14,978 nucleotides of DNA, taken from Caryophanales bacterium UBA6877. GTDB lineage: Bacteria; Bacillota_I; Bacilli_A; RFN20; CAG-826. Of the stretch, positions 1 through 6,550 are shown in pieces. Numbering within the stretch: the first letter of the stretch is position 1; every line of letters begins with the position of its first letter. A program made the translations under genes and the position numbers. The notes below the pieces were generated by a model. It saw only the letters and a list, made by a program, of their open reading frames with translations, was not told where the DNA came from and ran no database searches. The stretch is from positions 100,103 through 115,080 of the forward strand of contig DKCJ01000006.1 in the NCBI GenBank assembly GCA_002451465.1, in the 5' to 3' direction.

Positions 1-33
1 GGATTTCCCATTTTTTTGAGAAGTAGGAAATCC
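1..33. terminator. Possible terminator hairpin at the window edge
   Basis: An 8-bp perfect inverted repeat (GGATTTCC at 1-8, GGAAATCC at 26-33) encloses a 17-nt loop. On the plus strand it is followed by a T-rich tract ending in six Ts (38-43), so it could end a plus-strand gene lying left of the window. On the minus strand it lies just after the rRNA methyltransferase gene, but the bases that would form the U-tract are outside the window. The weak stem and long loop keep confidence low. Confidence 0.4.
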
Positions 34-61
34 TTCAGTTTTTTATGATTTTTGGCTATTT

Positions 62-1426
62 TTAGCCATTTTTGCGACTAAGCAACACCACAGTCTCAAC
101 ATGATACGTAAATGGAAACATATCAACGGGTTGAACTTCTTTTATTTCATAATTTTTTAAAAGGAAAGTCAAATCTCTAGCTAAAGTTGCAGGATTACAA
201 GAAATATAAACAATTTTAGAAGGTAATAAAGTATTTAATGAATTTAAGAACACCTCATCACTTCCTTTTCTTGGAGGGTCCACAAAAACAACATCAATGT
301 GTTCTTTTTTAGATGCTAAATCTAGCATATATTTACTAGCATCTTCATTAATAAAAAATGCATTATTTATTTTATTTGCTCTAGCATTGTTTTTAGCATC
401 TATAACCGCGTCGCTTACGACCTCAACACCTAATACTTTTTTAACATAATTACTTGCAACTAGTCCAATTGTTCCTATTCCACAATACGCATCTAATACA
501 ACATCATTTTTATTTAAAGACGCTAAATTAATTGCGGTTCTATATAGTTTTTCACATTGAGTAGGGTTAATTTGATAAAAAGATTTAGGTGAAATTCTAA
601 AAGAAATATCACATAATTTATCAAGAATAAAACCACTACCATATAAAACTTTTTCTTTTTCACCTAATATAACATCAGTTTTTCTTTTATTAATATTTAA
701 TATAATGGTTGTTATATCACTACATTTATTAATTAATTCTTTTACAAAATTATTGCGTCCTTTAAAGTCTTCTATAGTCATGACTAAAACAACCATCACT
801 TCTTTTCTATAAAAAGAAGTTCTTATTAAAACGTGTCTTAATTCTCCAGAAAGCTTATCTTCATTATATGGATGTAAATTATATTTTGGCATAAGTTTTT
901 TAATATTTTTAAGTATTAAAGAACTTCTTTTATCTTCAATATTACATGTATCAATATTTATTATTTCATGAGTATTTTCTTTATAAAAACCATATATTAT
1001 TTTTCTATATTTATCATAACCAAATGGCACTTGGATTTTATTACGATAATTATATGGATTTTCCATGCCTAAACAATCATTAACTTTAAAATCAATATGA
1101 CCAATTCTTAATAAAGCTTCTTTAACTTTATCTTTTTTAAAAATAAGTTGACTATTGTATTCTAATTGTTGAAATTGACAACCACCACAAGAAGAACAAA
1201 CTTTACATTTAGGCTCAATTCTATGTGGAGATTTTTTTATTAATCTTTTAATCTTTCCATAATAAATACCAGCTCGCATATAAAGTAGTTCAACTTCAGC
1301 TTCTTCATCGATAAATAAACCATTAACAAATATTATTTTGTCTTTATCTTTTATAATGCCTTTGCCTTCGCTTGATAAATCTATGCATTTACCAACAATA
1401 ATTTCTTTTTTAAAATAGTTCTTCAT
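62..1426 (-). CDS. rlmD: 23S rRNA (uracil-C5)-methyltransferase, RlmD/TrmA family
   Basis: This is a 454-residue SAM-dependent RNA m5U methyltransferase, probably acting on 23S rRNA in the cytoplasm. Residues about 6-65 form a TRAM RNA-binding domain. C74, C80, C83 and C161 are spaced as in the [4Fe-4S] cluster of RlmD, and C77 is an extra cysteine. The SAM-binding loop is VLDAYCGIGTIGL (310-322), the target-base motif is DPPRKG (383-388), the nucleophile is C410 in YISCNPATLARD, and the general base is E444 in HVETVVLL. Length and motif order are normal for the family. The start was chosen because the TRAM domain begins directly after it. There is no Shine-Dalgarno sequence in front, unlike most genes in this window. 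Whether it modifies U1939, U747 or both (as RlmCD does in Bacillus) cannot be read from sequence, and a tRNA U54 enzyme is less likely. Confidence 0.9.
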   Translation of the reverse strand: MKNYFKKEIIVGKCIDLSSEGKGIIKDKDKIIFVNGLFIDEEAEVELLYMRAGIYYGKIKRLIKKSPHRIEPKCKVCSSCGGCQFQQLEYNSQLIFKKDKVKEALLRIGHIDFKVNDCLGMENPYNYRNKIQVPFGYDKYRKIIYGFYKENTHEIINIDTCNIEDKRSSLILKNIKKLMPKYNLHPYNEDKLSGELRHVLIRTSFYRKEVMVVLVMTIEDFKGRNNFVKELINKCSDITTIILNINKRKTDVILGEKEKVLYGSGFILDKLCDISFRISPKSFYQINPTQCEKLYRTAINLASLNKNDVVLDAYCGIGTIGLVASNYVKKVLGVEVVSDAVIDAKNNARANKINNAFFINEDASKYMLDLASKKEHIDVVFVDPPRKGSDEVFLNSLNTLLPSKIVYISCNPATLARDLTFLLKNYEIKEVQPVDMFPFTYHVETVVLLSRKNG

Positions 1427-1433
1427 CTTTATT

Positions 1434-1462
1434 ATTATGCTAGTTTTATAAGTTATTTTCTA
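1434..1462 (-). promoter_or_regulatory. Candidate promoter of the rRNA methyltransferase gene
   Basis: On the minus strand a -35-like TAGAAA (1457-1462) and a -10-like CATAAT (1434-1439) are separated by 17 nt. Only 7 nt lie between the -10 and the ATG, so predicted initiation falls at or within a base or two of the start codon. The -35 matches only four of six consensus positions. Confidence 0.4.
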
Positions 1463-1492
1463 TAAAAAATGCGTTCAATAATGAACGCATTT
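1461..1492 (-). terminator. Intrinsic terminator of the fatty acid isomerase-like gene
   Basis: An 11-bp perfect stem (1467-1477 with 1482-1492) has the loop ATAA and contains GCGTTC/GAACGC. Read on the minus strand it is followed directly by a U-rich run (1469-1461). It sits 22 bp past the stop of the flavoprotein gene. Ts on the plus side as well mean it could work in both directions, but no plus-strand gene is present there. Confidence 0.87.
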
Positions 1493-1514
1493 ATTATTTT
1501 AATTTAATACTAAA

Positions 1515-2915
1515 TTATTTTTCAAAGAATCTTCTTACTAAATCTTTTGAGTATTCACAAGTTTCTTCCATATCACCAAAAGCCATAACTTCACCCGCAA
1601 AATAAGTGTTTTTATTTCCTTGTAAAGCTTCAACTTTTTGATACCAACCATTTTTATAATCTTCACTAGTGACATGAGGGAAATAATACCAGTCATCTAC
1701 TCTTCTAGTATTTTTAACTTTAAGTTTTGAAAGTTCAAGATCCTTTAATGTTGTATCTTTTGCTTTTTTAAATGGAACATCTTTCATATTTAAATGATTT
1801 CTTAAAGTAAAGGTAACTACTGGTTGCTCTTTAATATCTTTATTATCCCATCTATGATAAAAAACCATTAAATGTCCTAAAGTTTCAGGTGTCATATTAT
1901 CAAAATAATAGTATGAAATTTCAGGAGTTGGTTCTACATCAACTGCCATTGTAAAATACTCTTTATGAACAATCTTAGAAAATAAATCTTTTTCTTCTTT
2001 TGTAGCATCGGCATACTTTGCAAATAATTCAAGAGGAGTACAGATAATTAATTTATCAAATTCTTCGGTTTTACCATTTACAGTTACATATACCTTATCG
2101 TCTTTTCTTACGACTTTAGTGACTTCACTATTAAGTAATGCCGGGTGTTTAAGGTGACTATTTACACCTCTCCAAATACTTTCAGTTCCATCATACCATG
2201 TCCAAAGTTTACCAGTTTTTAAGAACTGTCTAACAGTAAAGAAATCAAGATATTTAACTACATAAGCAGCTGGAATTTCATCAAAATATCCATAACCAAA
2301 TGAGGTGAATGGTCCTTTCCAAACAAGTTCAGCGTCTTCACAATGATTAAGTTTTAAGAAATCTTTAAAGGACATTGATAAATCTTTAAGATGTGGATTC
2401 ACTCCTTTTACATATCTTAATCCTTCGCCTGGCTCATTTGGTTGTTTTGGTTGAAGACCATCATAATAGCCTTCTGAAACGCCTCTATGTCCGTTTAAAT
2501 CATAACCCTTATATTTTTTGGCTAATAATTTACCAAGTTTTCTCATTTTGAGAACTTTCTTTAATAAAGCAAGTTTTGAAGACTTTAAATCACTTCCATC
2601 AGTGTTTTTAAAGACACGCCCCATCTTAGGACCATTTTCGTGTGTCGTTCCACCAAAAACTTCACATTCATGAACAGCGTAATATGTATCGCATCCCATG
2701 ACTGCACCCATTTCAAAAGAACGTTCAGTTTCTTTGCCATTAGCGTCAACAACCTTCATCATTGGAGATAAACATTTTCCACCAACACGATTATCTCTTT
2801 CATAAACGACATAATTATCATAACCATTTTTTTCTAAGTACATAGCTGCACTCATACCGGCTGGTCCGCCACCAATTATACAGATTCTTACATCTTTTTT
2901 ATTTTTGTTTTCCAT
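1515..2915 (-). CDS. FAD-dependent polyunsaturated fatty acid isomerase-like protein
   Basis: This is a 466-residue soluble flavoprotein of the amine oxidase/phytoene desaturase fold. It shows an N-terminal FAD dinucleotide-binding motif GGGPAG (15-20), the following VGGKC (44-48), and a C-terminal FAGE (439-442) that typically contacts FAD. Several stretches match what I remember of the Cutibacterium (Propionibacterium) acnes PUFA isomerase PAI: MGAVMG (69-74), FGYGYFDEIPAAYVVKYLDF (206-225), LWTWYDGT (237-244), LGHLMVFYHRW (346-356) and YYFPHVTSEDYKNGWYQKVE (410-429). PAI moves a double bond of linoleic acid to give trans-10,cis-12 conjugated linoleic acid using FAD without net redox change. 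Compared with PAI (about 425 residues) there is an extra Pro/Gly-rich stretch near residues 145-178. AGAGG lies 9 nt before the ATG. The gene has its own promoter and terminator. The family is well supported; the exact substrate and product are inferred. Confidence 0.82.
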   Translation of the reverse strand: MENKNKKDVRICIIGGGPAGMSAAMYLEKNGYDNYVVYERDNRVGGKCLSPMMKVVDANGKETERSFEMGAVMGCDTYYAVHECEVFGGTTHENGPKMGRVFKNTDGSDLKSSKLALLKKVLKMRKLGKLLAKKYKGYDLNGHRGVSEGYYDGLQPKQPNEPGEGLRYVKGVNPHLKDLSMSFKDFLKLNHCEDAELVWKGPFTSFGYGYFDEIPAAYVVKYLDFFTVRQFLKTGKLWTWYDGTESIWRGVNSHLKHPALLNSEVTKVVRKDDKVYVTVNGKTEEFDKLIICTPLELFAKYADATKEEKDLFSKIVHKEYFTMAVDVEPTPEISYYYFDNMTPETLGHLMVFYHRWDNKDIKEQPVVTFTLRNHLNMKDVPFKKAKDTTLKDLELSKLKVKNTRRVDDWYYFPHVTSEDYKNGWYQKVEALQGNKNTYFAGEVMAFGDMEETCEYSKDLVRRFFEK

Positions 2916-2936
2916 AAGGATACCTCTTTAAAAATT

Positions 2937-2965
2937 ATTATAGTCCTACAATATTAAATTTTCTA
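2937..2965 (-). promoter_or_regulatory. Promoter of the fatty acid isomerase-like gene
   Basis: A perfect -10 TATAAT (minus strand, 2937-2942) lies 17 nt from a -35-like TAGAAA (2960-2965, four of six consensus bases). Transcription would start near 2930, just before the AGAGG ribosome binding site of the gene starting at 2915. It lies downstream of the metG terminator, so the gene needs its own start. Confidence 0.6.
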
Positions 2966-2973
2966 TTAAAATC

Positions 2974-2987
2974 GGTAAAGATTTACC
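2974..2987. promoter_or_regulatory. Palindromic operator candidate
   Basis: GGTAAA and TTTACC form a 14-bp inverted repeat with a 2-bp centre, placed 8 bp upstream of the -35 of the isomerase-like gene. The position suits an activator or a repressor site. No regulator is assigned, and a palindrome this short in AT-rich DNA could be chance. Confidence 0.35.
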
Positions 2988-2997
2988 TAATCATATT

Positions 2998-3029
2998 AAA
3001 AAAAACTATATACATAATTGTATATAGTT
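2998..3029 (-). terminator. Intrinsic terminator of metG
   Basis: Read on the minus strand, an 11-bp A/T-rich stem (3004-3014 with 3019-3029) is followed by eight Us (3005-2998, the first two paired in the stem). It starts 14 bp past the metG stop codon. Confidence 0.85.
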
Positions 3030-3042
3030 CTCGTTTTGTCAT

Positions 3043-4626
3043 TTACTTTTGCATTAAAGAAGCAACGTATTTTACTTCTTCGTCAACTTTTAATCTTGGA
3101 AACAAATTAGTGCCTTTAGTTACTTTATTTGAATCAAGAATATGTTCATTATAAATGTTTTTATATTCTTCTTGTTCTTTTGTTAAACCAAGCTGGGAAT
3201 ATATTTCTTTTACTTTTGTAACAAGTACAGGTTCAAGAAGTTTTGCTCCGACATATATTGTATAAATTAAATGAGACATAACGCTTTGAAGATTAACTTT
3301 CTTACTTTCATCTTTTGCAAGATTCCAAGGAGCAGTTTCTTCAATGTATTTATTTGCTCTATCAAGCATTTCCATTACTTTAATATAAGCTTCACTAATT
3401 TTTAAATCATCAAGTAAAGTCTCATTATCTTTGATAGTATTTTTTATTAAATCTTCTAACTCTTTATCTTCTTTATTTACGTTTGAAACAAATTCAGGAA
3501 CAACACCATTAAAGTATTTAACAACCATGGCAACGCTTCTACTCAATAAATTTCCTAAATTATTTACAAGATCATTATTAATTCTTTCGATAAATTGTTC
3601 TGGTGTAAATGTTCCATTTTCACCAAAAATAATTTCTCTAACAAGATAGTATCTTAAAGCATCGACGCTATATCTTTCAATTAGTGGATATGGCGAAACA
3701 ACATTCCCTTTCGATTTAGACATCTTGCCATCTTTCATCATGATTAAGCCATGAACAAATACTCTATCAGGAAGTCTTAAATTCATTGATGCTAAAAATT
3801 CAGGCCAGTATATAGTATGAAATCTTGTAATATCTGCACCAATTACATGGATAATTTCTGAATCTTCACTCTCCCAAAACTTCTTAAAAAGTTCATCGTG
3901 ATCAGTTCCATAACCTAAAGCAGTAATATAATTAAATAAGGCATCAACCCAAACATAAGAAACGTGTTTTGGATTTTCTAAAAGTGGAACCCCCCATTTA
4001 AATGATGTTCTAGAAACACAAAGATCAGTTAACCCTGGTTTAATAAATGTATTAATCATTTCATTTTTGCGACTAACAGGAGTAATAGATTCTGGTAATT
4101 CGAAGAATTTATTAACAACGTCTAAATATTTATTTGTTTTAAAGAAATAACATTCTTCCGTTTCTTTTTGAACAGGTCTACCACAATCTGGACAAAGATG
4201 TTTTTCTCCAACTTGAGTATCGGTCCAAAAAGATTCACATGGCGTACAATACCAACCTTCATATTTTCCTAAATATACATCATCGTTTTTTATCATATGA
4301 GAAAATACTTTTTGTATTATTTTCCAATGTCTTTCTTCAGTTGTTCTAATAAAATCATTATTAGATATTTCCATAGTTTTCCATAAATTTTTAAACTTTT
4401 CACTTATACCATCAACATACTCTTGAGGGGTCATATTGTTTTCTTTAGCTTTCTTTTCAATTTTTGCTCCGTGCTCATCAGTACCGGTTAAAAAATAGCA
4501 TTCAAATCCACGCATACGTTTATTACGTGCAAAAACATCACATAAAGTAGTGCAATATGCATGCCCTATATGAGCGTTTCCACTTGGATAATAAATAGGT
4601 GTTGTAATATAAAATCTTTTTTTCAT
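3043..4626 (-). CDS. metG: Methionyl-tRNA synthetase, short form without C-terminal tRNA-binding domain
   Basis: This cytoplasmic enzyme charges tRNA-Met using ATP and methionine. The class I motifs are clear: HIGH at 19-22 and KMSKS at 301-305. The connective peptide keeps a knuckle CTPC...CPDC (C127, C130, C145, C148). VIGADITRFHTIYWP (261-275) and ETAPWNLAK (430-438) are typical of the catalytic and anticodon-binding parts. I start it at 4626 because AAAGGAG lies 8-9 nt upstream and MKKRFYITTPIYY aligns with normal family starts. A longer in-frame reading to 4671 would run back into the rpmE terminator. At 527 residues it stops after the helical anticodon domain and lacks the EMAP/Arc1p-like domain of the roughly 660-residue Bacillus enzyme. 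A -10-like TATAAT lies at 4654-4659 on the minus strand, without a convincing -35. No T-box leader is present. Confidence 0.96.
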   Translation of the reverse strand: MKKRFYITTPIYYPSGNAHIGHAYCTTLCDVFARNKRMRGFECYFLTGTDEHGAKIEKKAKENNMTPQEYVDGISEKFKNLWKTMEISNNDFIRTTEERHWKIIQKVFSHMIKNDDVYLGKYEGWYCTPCESFWTDTQVGEKHLCPDCGRPVQKETEECYFFKTNKYLDVVNKFFELPESITPVSRKNEMINTFIKPGLTDLCVSRTSFKWGVPLLENPKHVSYVWVDALFNYITALGYGTDHDELFKKFWESEDSEIIHVIGADITRFHTIYWPEFLASMNLRLPDRVFVHGLIMMKDGKMSKSKGNVVSPYPLIERYSVDALRYYLVREIIFGENGTFTPEQFIERINNDLVNNLGNLLSRSVAMVVKYFNGVVPEFVSNVNKEDKELEDLIKNTIKDNETLLDDLKISEAYIKVMEMLDRANKYIEETAPWNLAKDESKKVNLQSVMSHLIYTIYVGAKLLEPVLVTKVKEIYSQLGLTKEQEEYKNIYNEHILDSNKVTKGTNLFPRLKVDEEVKYVASLMQK

Positions 4627-4660
4627 TTTTAAACTCCTTTGAATGCAATTGTTATTATAA

Positions 4661-4688
4661 CAAAAAAACAATCCCGCAGGATTGTTTT
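4661..4688 (-). terminator. Intrinsic terminator of rpmE
   Basis: A 10-bp stem (4665-4674 with 4679-4688) has the loop CGCA. Read on the minus strand it is followed by a run of Us (4668-4662, overlapping the stem foot). It lies 15 bp past the rpmE stop and just ahead of metG, so metG transcription by read-through is possible but not the main expectation. Confidence 0.83.
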
Positions 4689-4702
4689 ATTAATTTTACC
4701 TA

Positions 4703-4924
4703 CTATCTTTTAGCGTTTTTATCTTCTAAATGATATTTCTTATTGAACTTATCAATTCTACCATCAGCTTGGGTAAATCTTTGTTTACCAGTATAGAAAG
4801 GATGGCAATTGTTACAAGTATCAACACGAATTTCATCTAAAGTTGATTCGGTTTCAAATGTATTACCGCAAGAGATGCAGGTAACTTTACATTTGTGGTA
4901 CTTTGGGTGAATATTTGGTTTCAT
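4703..4924 (-). CDS. rpmE: 50S ribosomal protein L31, zinc-binding (C+) type
   Basis: This 73-residue protein is L31, which bridges the large and small ribosomal subunits at the central protuberance. It starts MKPNIHPKYHKC and carries four cysteines, C16, C19, C37 and C40, in CISC and CNNC pairs, so it is the zinc-containing form rather than the zinc-free paralogue. CNNCHPFYTGKQ (37-48) is the family signature. A strong GGAAGGAG sits about 7 nt before the ATG. It has its own promoter (4983-5011), a leader hairpin next to the ribosome binding site, and a terminator, so it is a single-gene unit divergent from tldD. Confidence 0.97.
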   Translation of the reverse strand: MKPNIHPKYHKCKVTCISCGNTFETESTLDEIRVDTCNNCHPFYTGKQRFTQADGRIDKFNKKYHLEDKNAKR

Positions 4925-4940
4925 TTCTTAACTCCTTCCG

Positions 4941-4967
4941 CCTTGATCTACTTATCTTCAATCAAAG
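4941..4967 (-). promoter_or_regulatory. Leader hairpin next to the rpmE ribosome binding site
   Basis: In the minus-strand transcript, 4967-4961 (CUUUGAU) can pair with 4947-4941 (AUCAAGG). This gives 7 bp including one G-U, with a 13-nt loop. The stem ends one base before GGAAGGAG. This suits translational control of L31, as in ribosomal protein leaders, but it is a single short stem and its role is inferred. Confidence 0.35.
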
Positions 4968-4982
4968 AAAGCATGTATTAGA

Positions 4983-5011
4983 ATTATATTAGTAAGTTTT
5001 TAACTAATCAA
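4983..5011 (-). promoter_or_regulatory. Promoter of rpmE
   Basis: The minus strand has TTGATT (5006-5011), a 17-nt spacer and a perfect TATAAT (4983-4988). Predicted start near 4976 gives a leader of about 50 nt containing one hairpin. This is the best-formed promoter in the window. Confidence 0.8.
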
Positions 5012-5050
5012 GACATTTTGATTTATAAATAATGAAAACTAGTTAAAAAC
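4996..5050. repeat. Widely spaced 11-bp inverted repeat in the rpmE/tldD divergent region
   Basis: GTTTTTAACTA (4996-5006) and its exact reverse complement TAGTTAAAAAC (5040-5050) are separated by 33 bp. The centres are 44 bp apart, about four helical turns. The first arm fills most of the spacer of the rpmE promoter and touches its -35. The second lies upstream of both promoters. This is the geometry of a paired operator with looping, or a chance repeat in AT-rich DNA. Confidence 0.45.
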
Positions 5051-5077
5051 AAACAAAAGTAAAGGATTATTTATATT

Positions 5078-5106
5078 TTGATAAGTAAAATCGCTTTTAA
5101 AATAAT
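5078..5106 (+). promoter_or_regulatory. Promoter of tldD-tldE
   Basis: TTGATA (5078-5083) and AATAAT (5101-5106) are separated by 17 nt, matching five of six -10 positions and four or five -35 positions. The predicted start near 5113 gives a short leader to the GGAGG before tldD. Confidence 0.62.
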
Positions 5107-5143
5107 TTATTACTATTAAAATATTTCTTGTGGAGGTAAAAAA

Positions 5144-6550
5144 ATGTTAAGTAAAAATTTTGCAAAAGAAATTTTAAATACCTGTTTAGAAACTGGTGGC
5201 GATTTCGCTGAAATTTTCTATGAAGAACATTATTATTCTAGTGTTTCTCTTGAAGGTGATAAAGTTGAAACCTGCGCCGATAATTTAATAACGGGTGTTG
5301 GAATTCGTATTTTAAAAGATTTAAGAAGTGTTTATGGACATACTAATGATTTATCAAAAAAGAATTTACTTGAATTAGCTAAAAATCTTTCAAAATCTTT
5401 TAATGGAAAAAGAATAAAAACTGTTGAAAATTTAAAATCTAAAAGATTTAAATTGGTAAATAAACCTATTGAATCCTATAAAGATTTAGATAAAAAGACT
5501 GTCGTTGAAAGATTGAAAAAATGTTCAAAAATAATCTCTGATTATGATAAGAGAATTGTTCGTGTAATCACTGGTTTTAGTGCCGATTGGCAAGACGTCA
5601 CTATATTTAATAGTGATGGTCATGTTTTTAAAGACCATCGTGAACATGGTAGAGTCATGCTAGATTCTATTGCTAGCGAAAATGGTAAAATTGAAACAAG
5701 GTTTGATGGTCCAGGAACACAAAAAGGTTGGTCTTTCTTTACTGATGAGTTAAATCTTGATGAACTCTCAAAAGAAAACGCAAGAAAAGTTATATTAATG
5801 CTTGGTGCAAAAGAATGTCCAAGTGGAAAATTCCCTGTTATTATTGGTAATGGTTGGGGAGGAGTTATTTTCCATGAAGCTTGTGGTCACCAATTAGAAG
5901 CTACATCTGTTGCTAAAGGCTTAAGTGTATTTACTAATGCTTTTAATACCCAAATTGCTAACCCAATTGTCAGTGCTTATGATGATGGAACAATCCCAAA
6001 TGAATGGGGAAGCAATAATATAGATGATGAAGGTTATCCAAATAAAAAGAACCTTCTTATTGATCATGGTATTTTAAAAGGATATTTAGTTGATCCATTT
6101 AATGCACGTAGAATGGAAGGTTTTAAACCTAATGGATGCAGTCGTAGACAATCATATAAATATGAACCAACAAGTCGTATGACAAATACTTATATTGCTG
6201 CTGGCGAATCAACAAAAGATGAAATTATTCAAAATACTAAACTTGCAATATATGCAGTTTCATTTAATGGTGGCTCAGTTAATCCAGCAACTGGAGAATT
6301 TAACTTTGGTTGTAGTGAAGCATATCTTGTAAAAGATGGTAAAGTCGTTATGCCACTTAGAGGTGCAACTTTAATTGGTAAAGCAACCGAAATATTAAAA
6401 CATATTGATATGGTTGGAAACGATGTTGCTTTTGGTCAAGGAATGTGTGGATCAGTAAGTGGAAGTATTCCAGTAAATGTTGGTCAACCAACTATAAGAA
6501 TTGATGAAATTATTGTTGGTGGAAGAGGAGGTAATATTGATGAACTTTAA
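5144..6550 (+). CDS. tldD: TldD, catalytic subunit of the TldD/TldE metalloprotease
   Basis: This 468-residue cytoplasmic zinc metalloprotease forms a heterodimer with TldE. In E. coli the pair cleaves unfolded peptides and matures microcin B17. The metal-binding helix HEACGH is at 244-249, within GGVIFHEACGHQLEA. C435 in GQGMCGSVSG is the expected third ligand. The C-terminal PVNVGQPTIRIDEIIVGGRG (443-462) and the FNFGCSEAYLV strand (387-397) fit the modulator-of-gyrase fold. GGAGG lies 8 nt before the ATG. The 3' end overlaps tldE by 11 bp. Two cysteines, C247 in the metal helix and C389, sit where E. coli TldD has other residues as far as I recall. No RiPP precursor or modifying enzyme lies nearby, so a general peptide-clearing role is more likely than antibiotic maturation. 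Confidence 0.95.
   Translation: MLSKNFAKEILNTCLETGGDFAEIFYEEHYYSSVSLEGDKVETCADNLITGVGIRILKDLRSVYGHTNDLSKKNLLELAKNLSKSFNGKRIKTVENLKSKRFKLVNKPIESYKDLDKKTVVERLKKCSKIISDYDKRIVRVITGFSADWQDVTIFNSDGHVFKDHREHGRVMLDSIASENGKIETRFDGPGTQKGWSFFTDELNLDELSKENARKVILMLGAKECPSGKFPVIIGNGWGGVIFHEACGHQLEATSVAKGLSVFTNAFNTQIANPIVSAYDDGTIPNEWGSNNIDDEGYPNKKNLLIDHGILKGYLVDPFNARRMEGFKPNGCSRRQSYKYEPTSRMTNTYIAAGESTKDEIIQNTKLAIYAVSFNGGSVNPATGEFNFGCSEAYLVKDGKVVMPLRGATLIGKATEILKHIDMVGNDVAFGQGMCGSVSGSIPVNVGQPTIRIDEIIVGGRGGNIDEL

Noticed and set aside
3431..3649. Plus-strand open frame of 72 codons within metG
   Set aside because: It is antisense to conserved MetRS sequence, has no ribosome binding site and no recognisable domain.
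4627..4702. T-box or riboswitch in front of metG
   Set aside because: The region is only 76 bp and is mostly the rpmE terminator; no specifier loop or antiterminator is possible.
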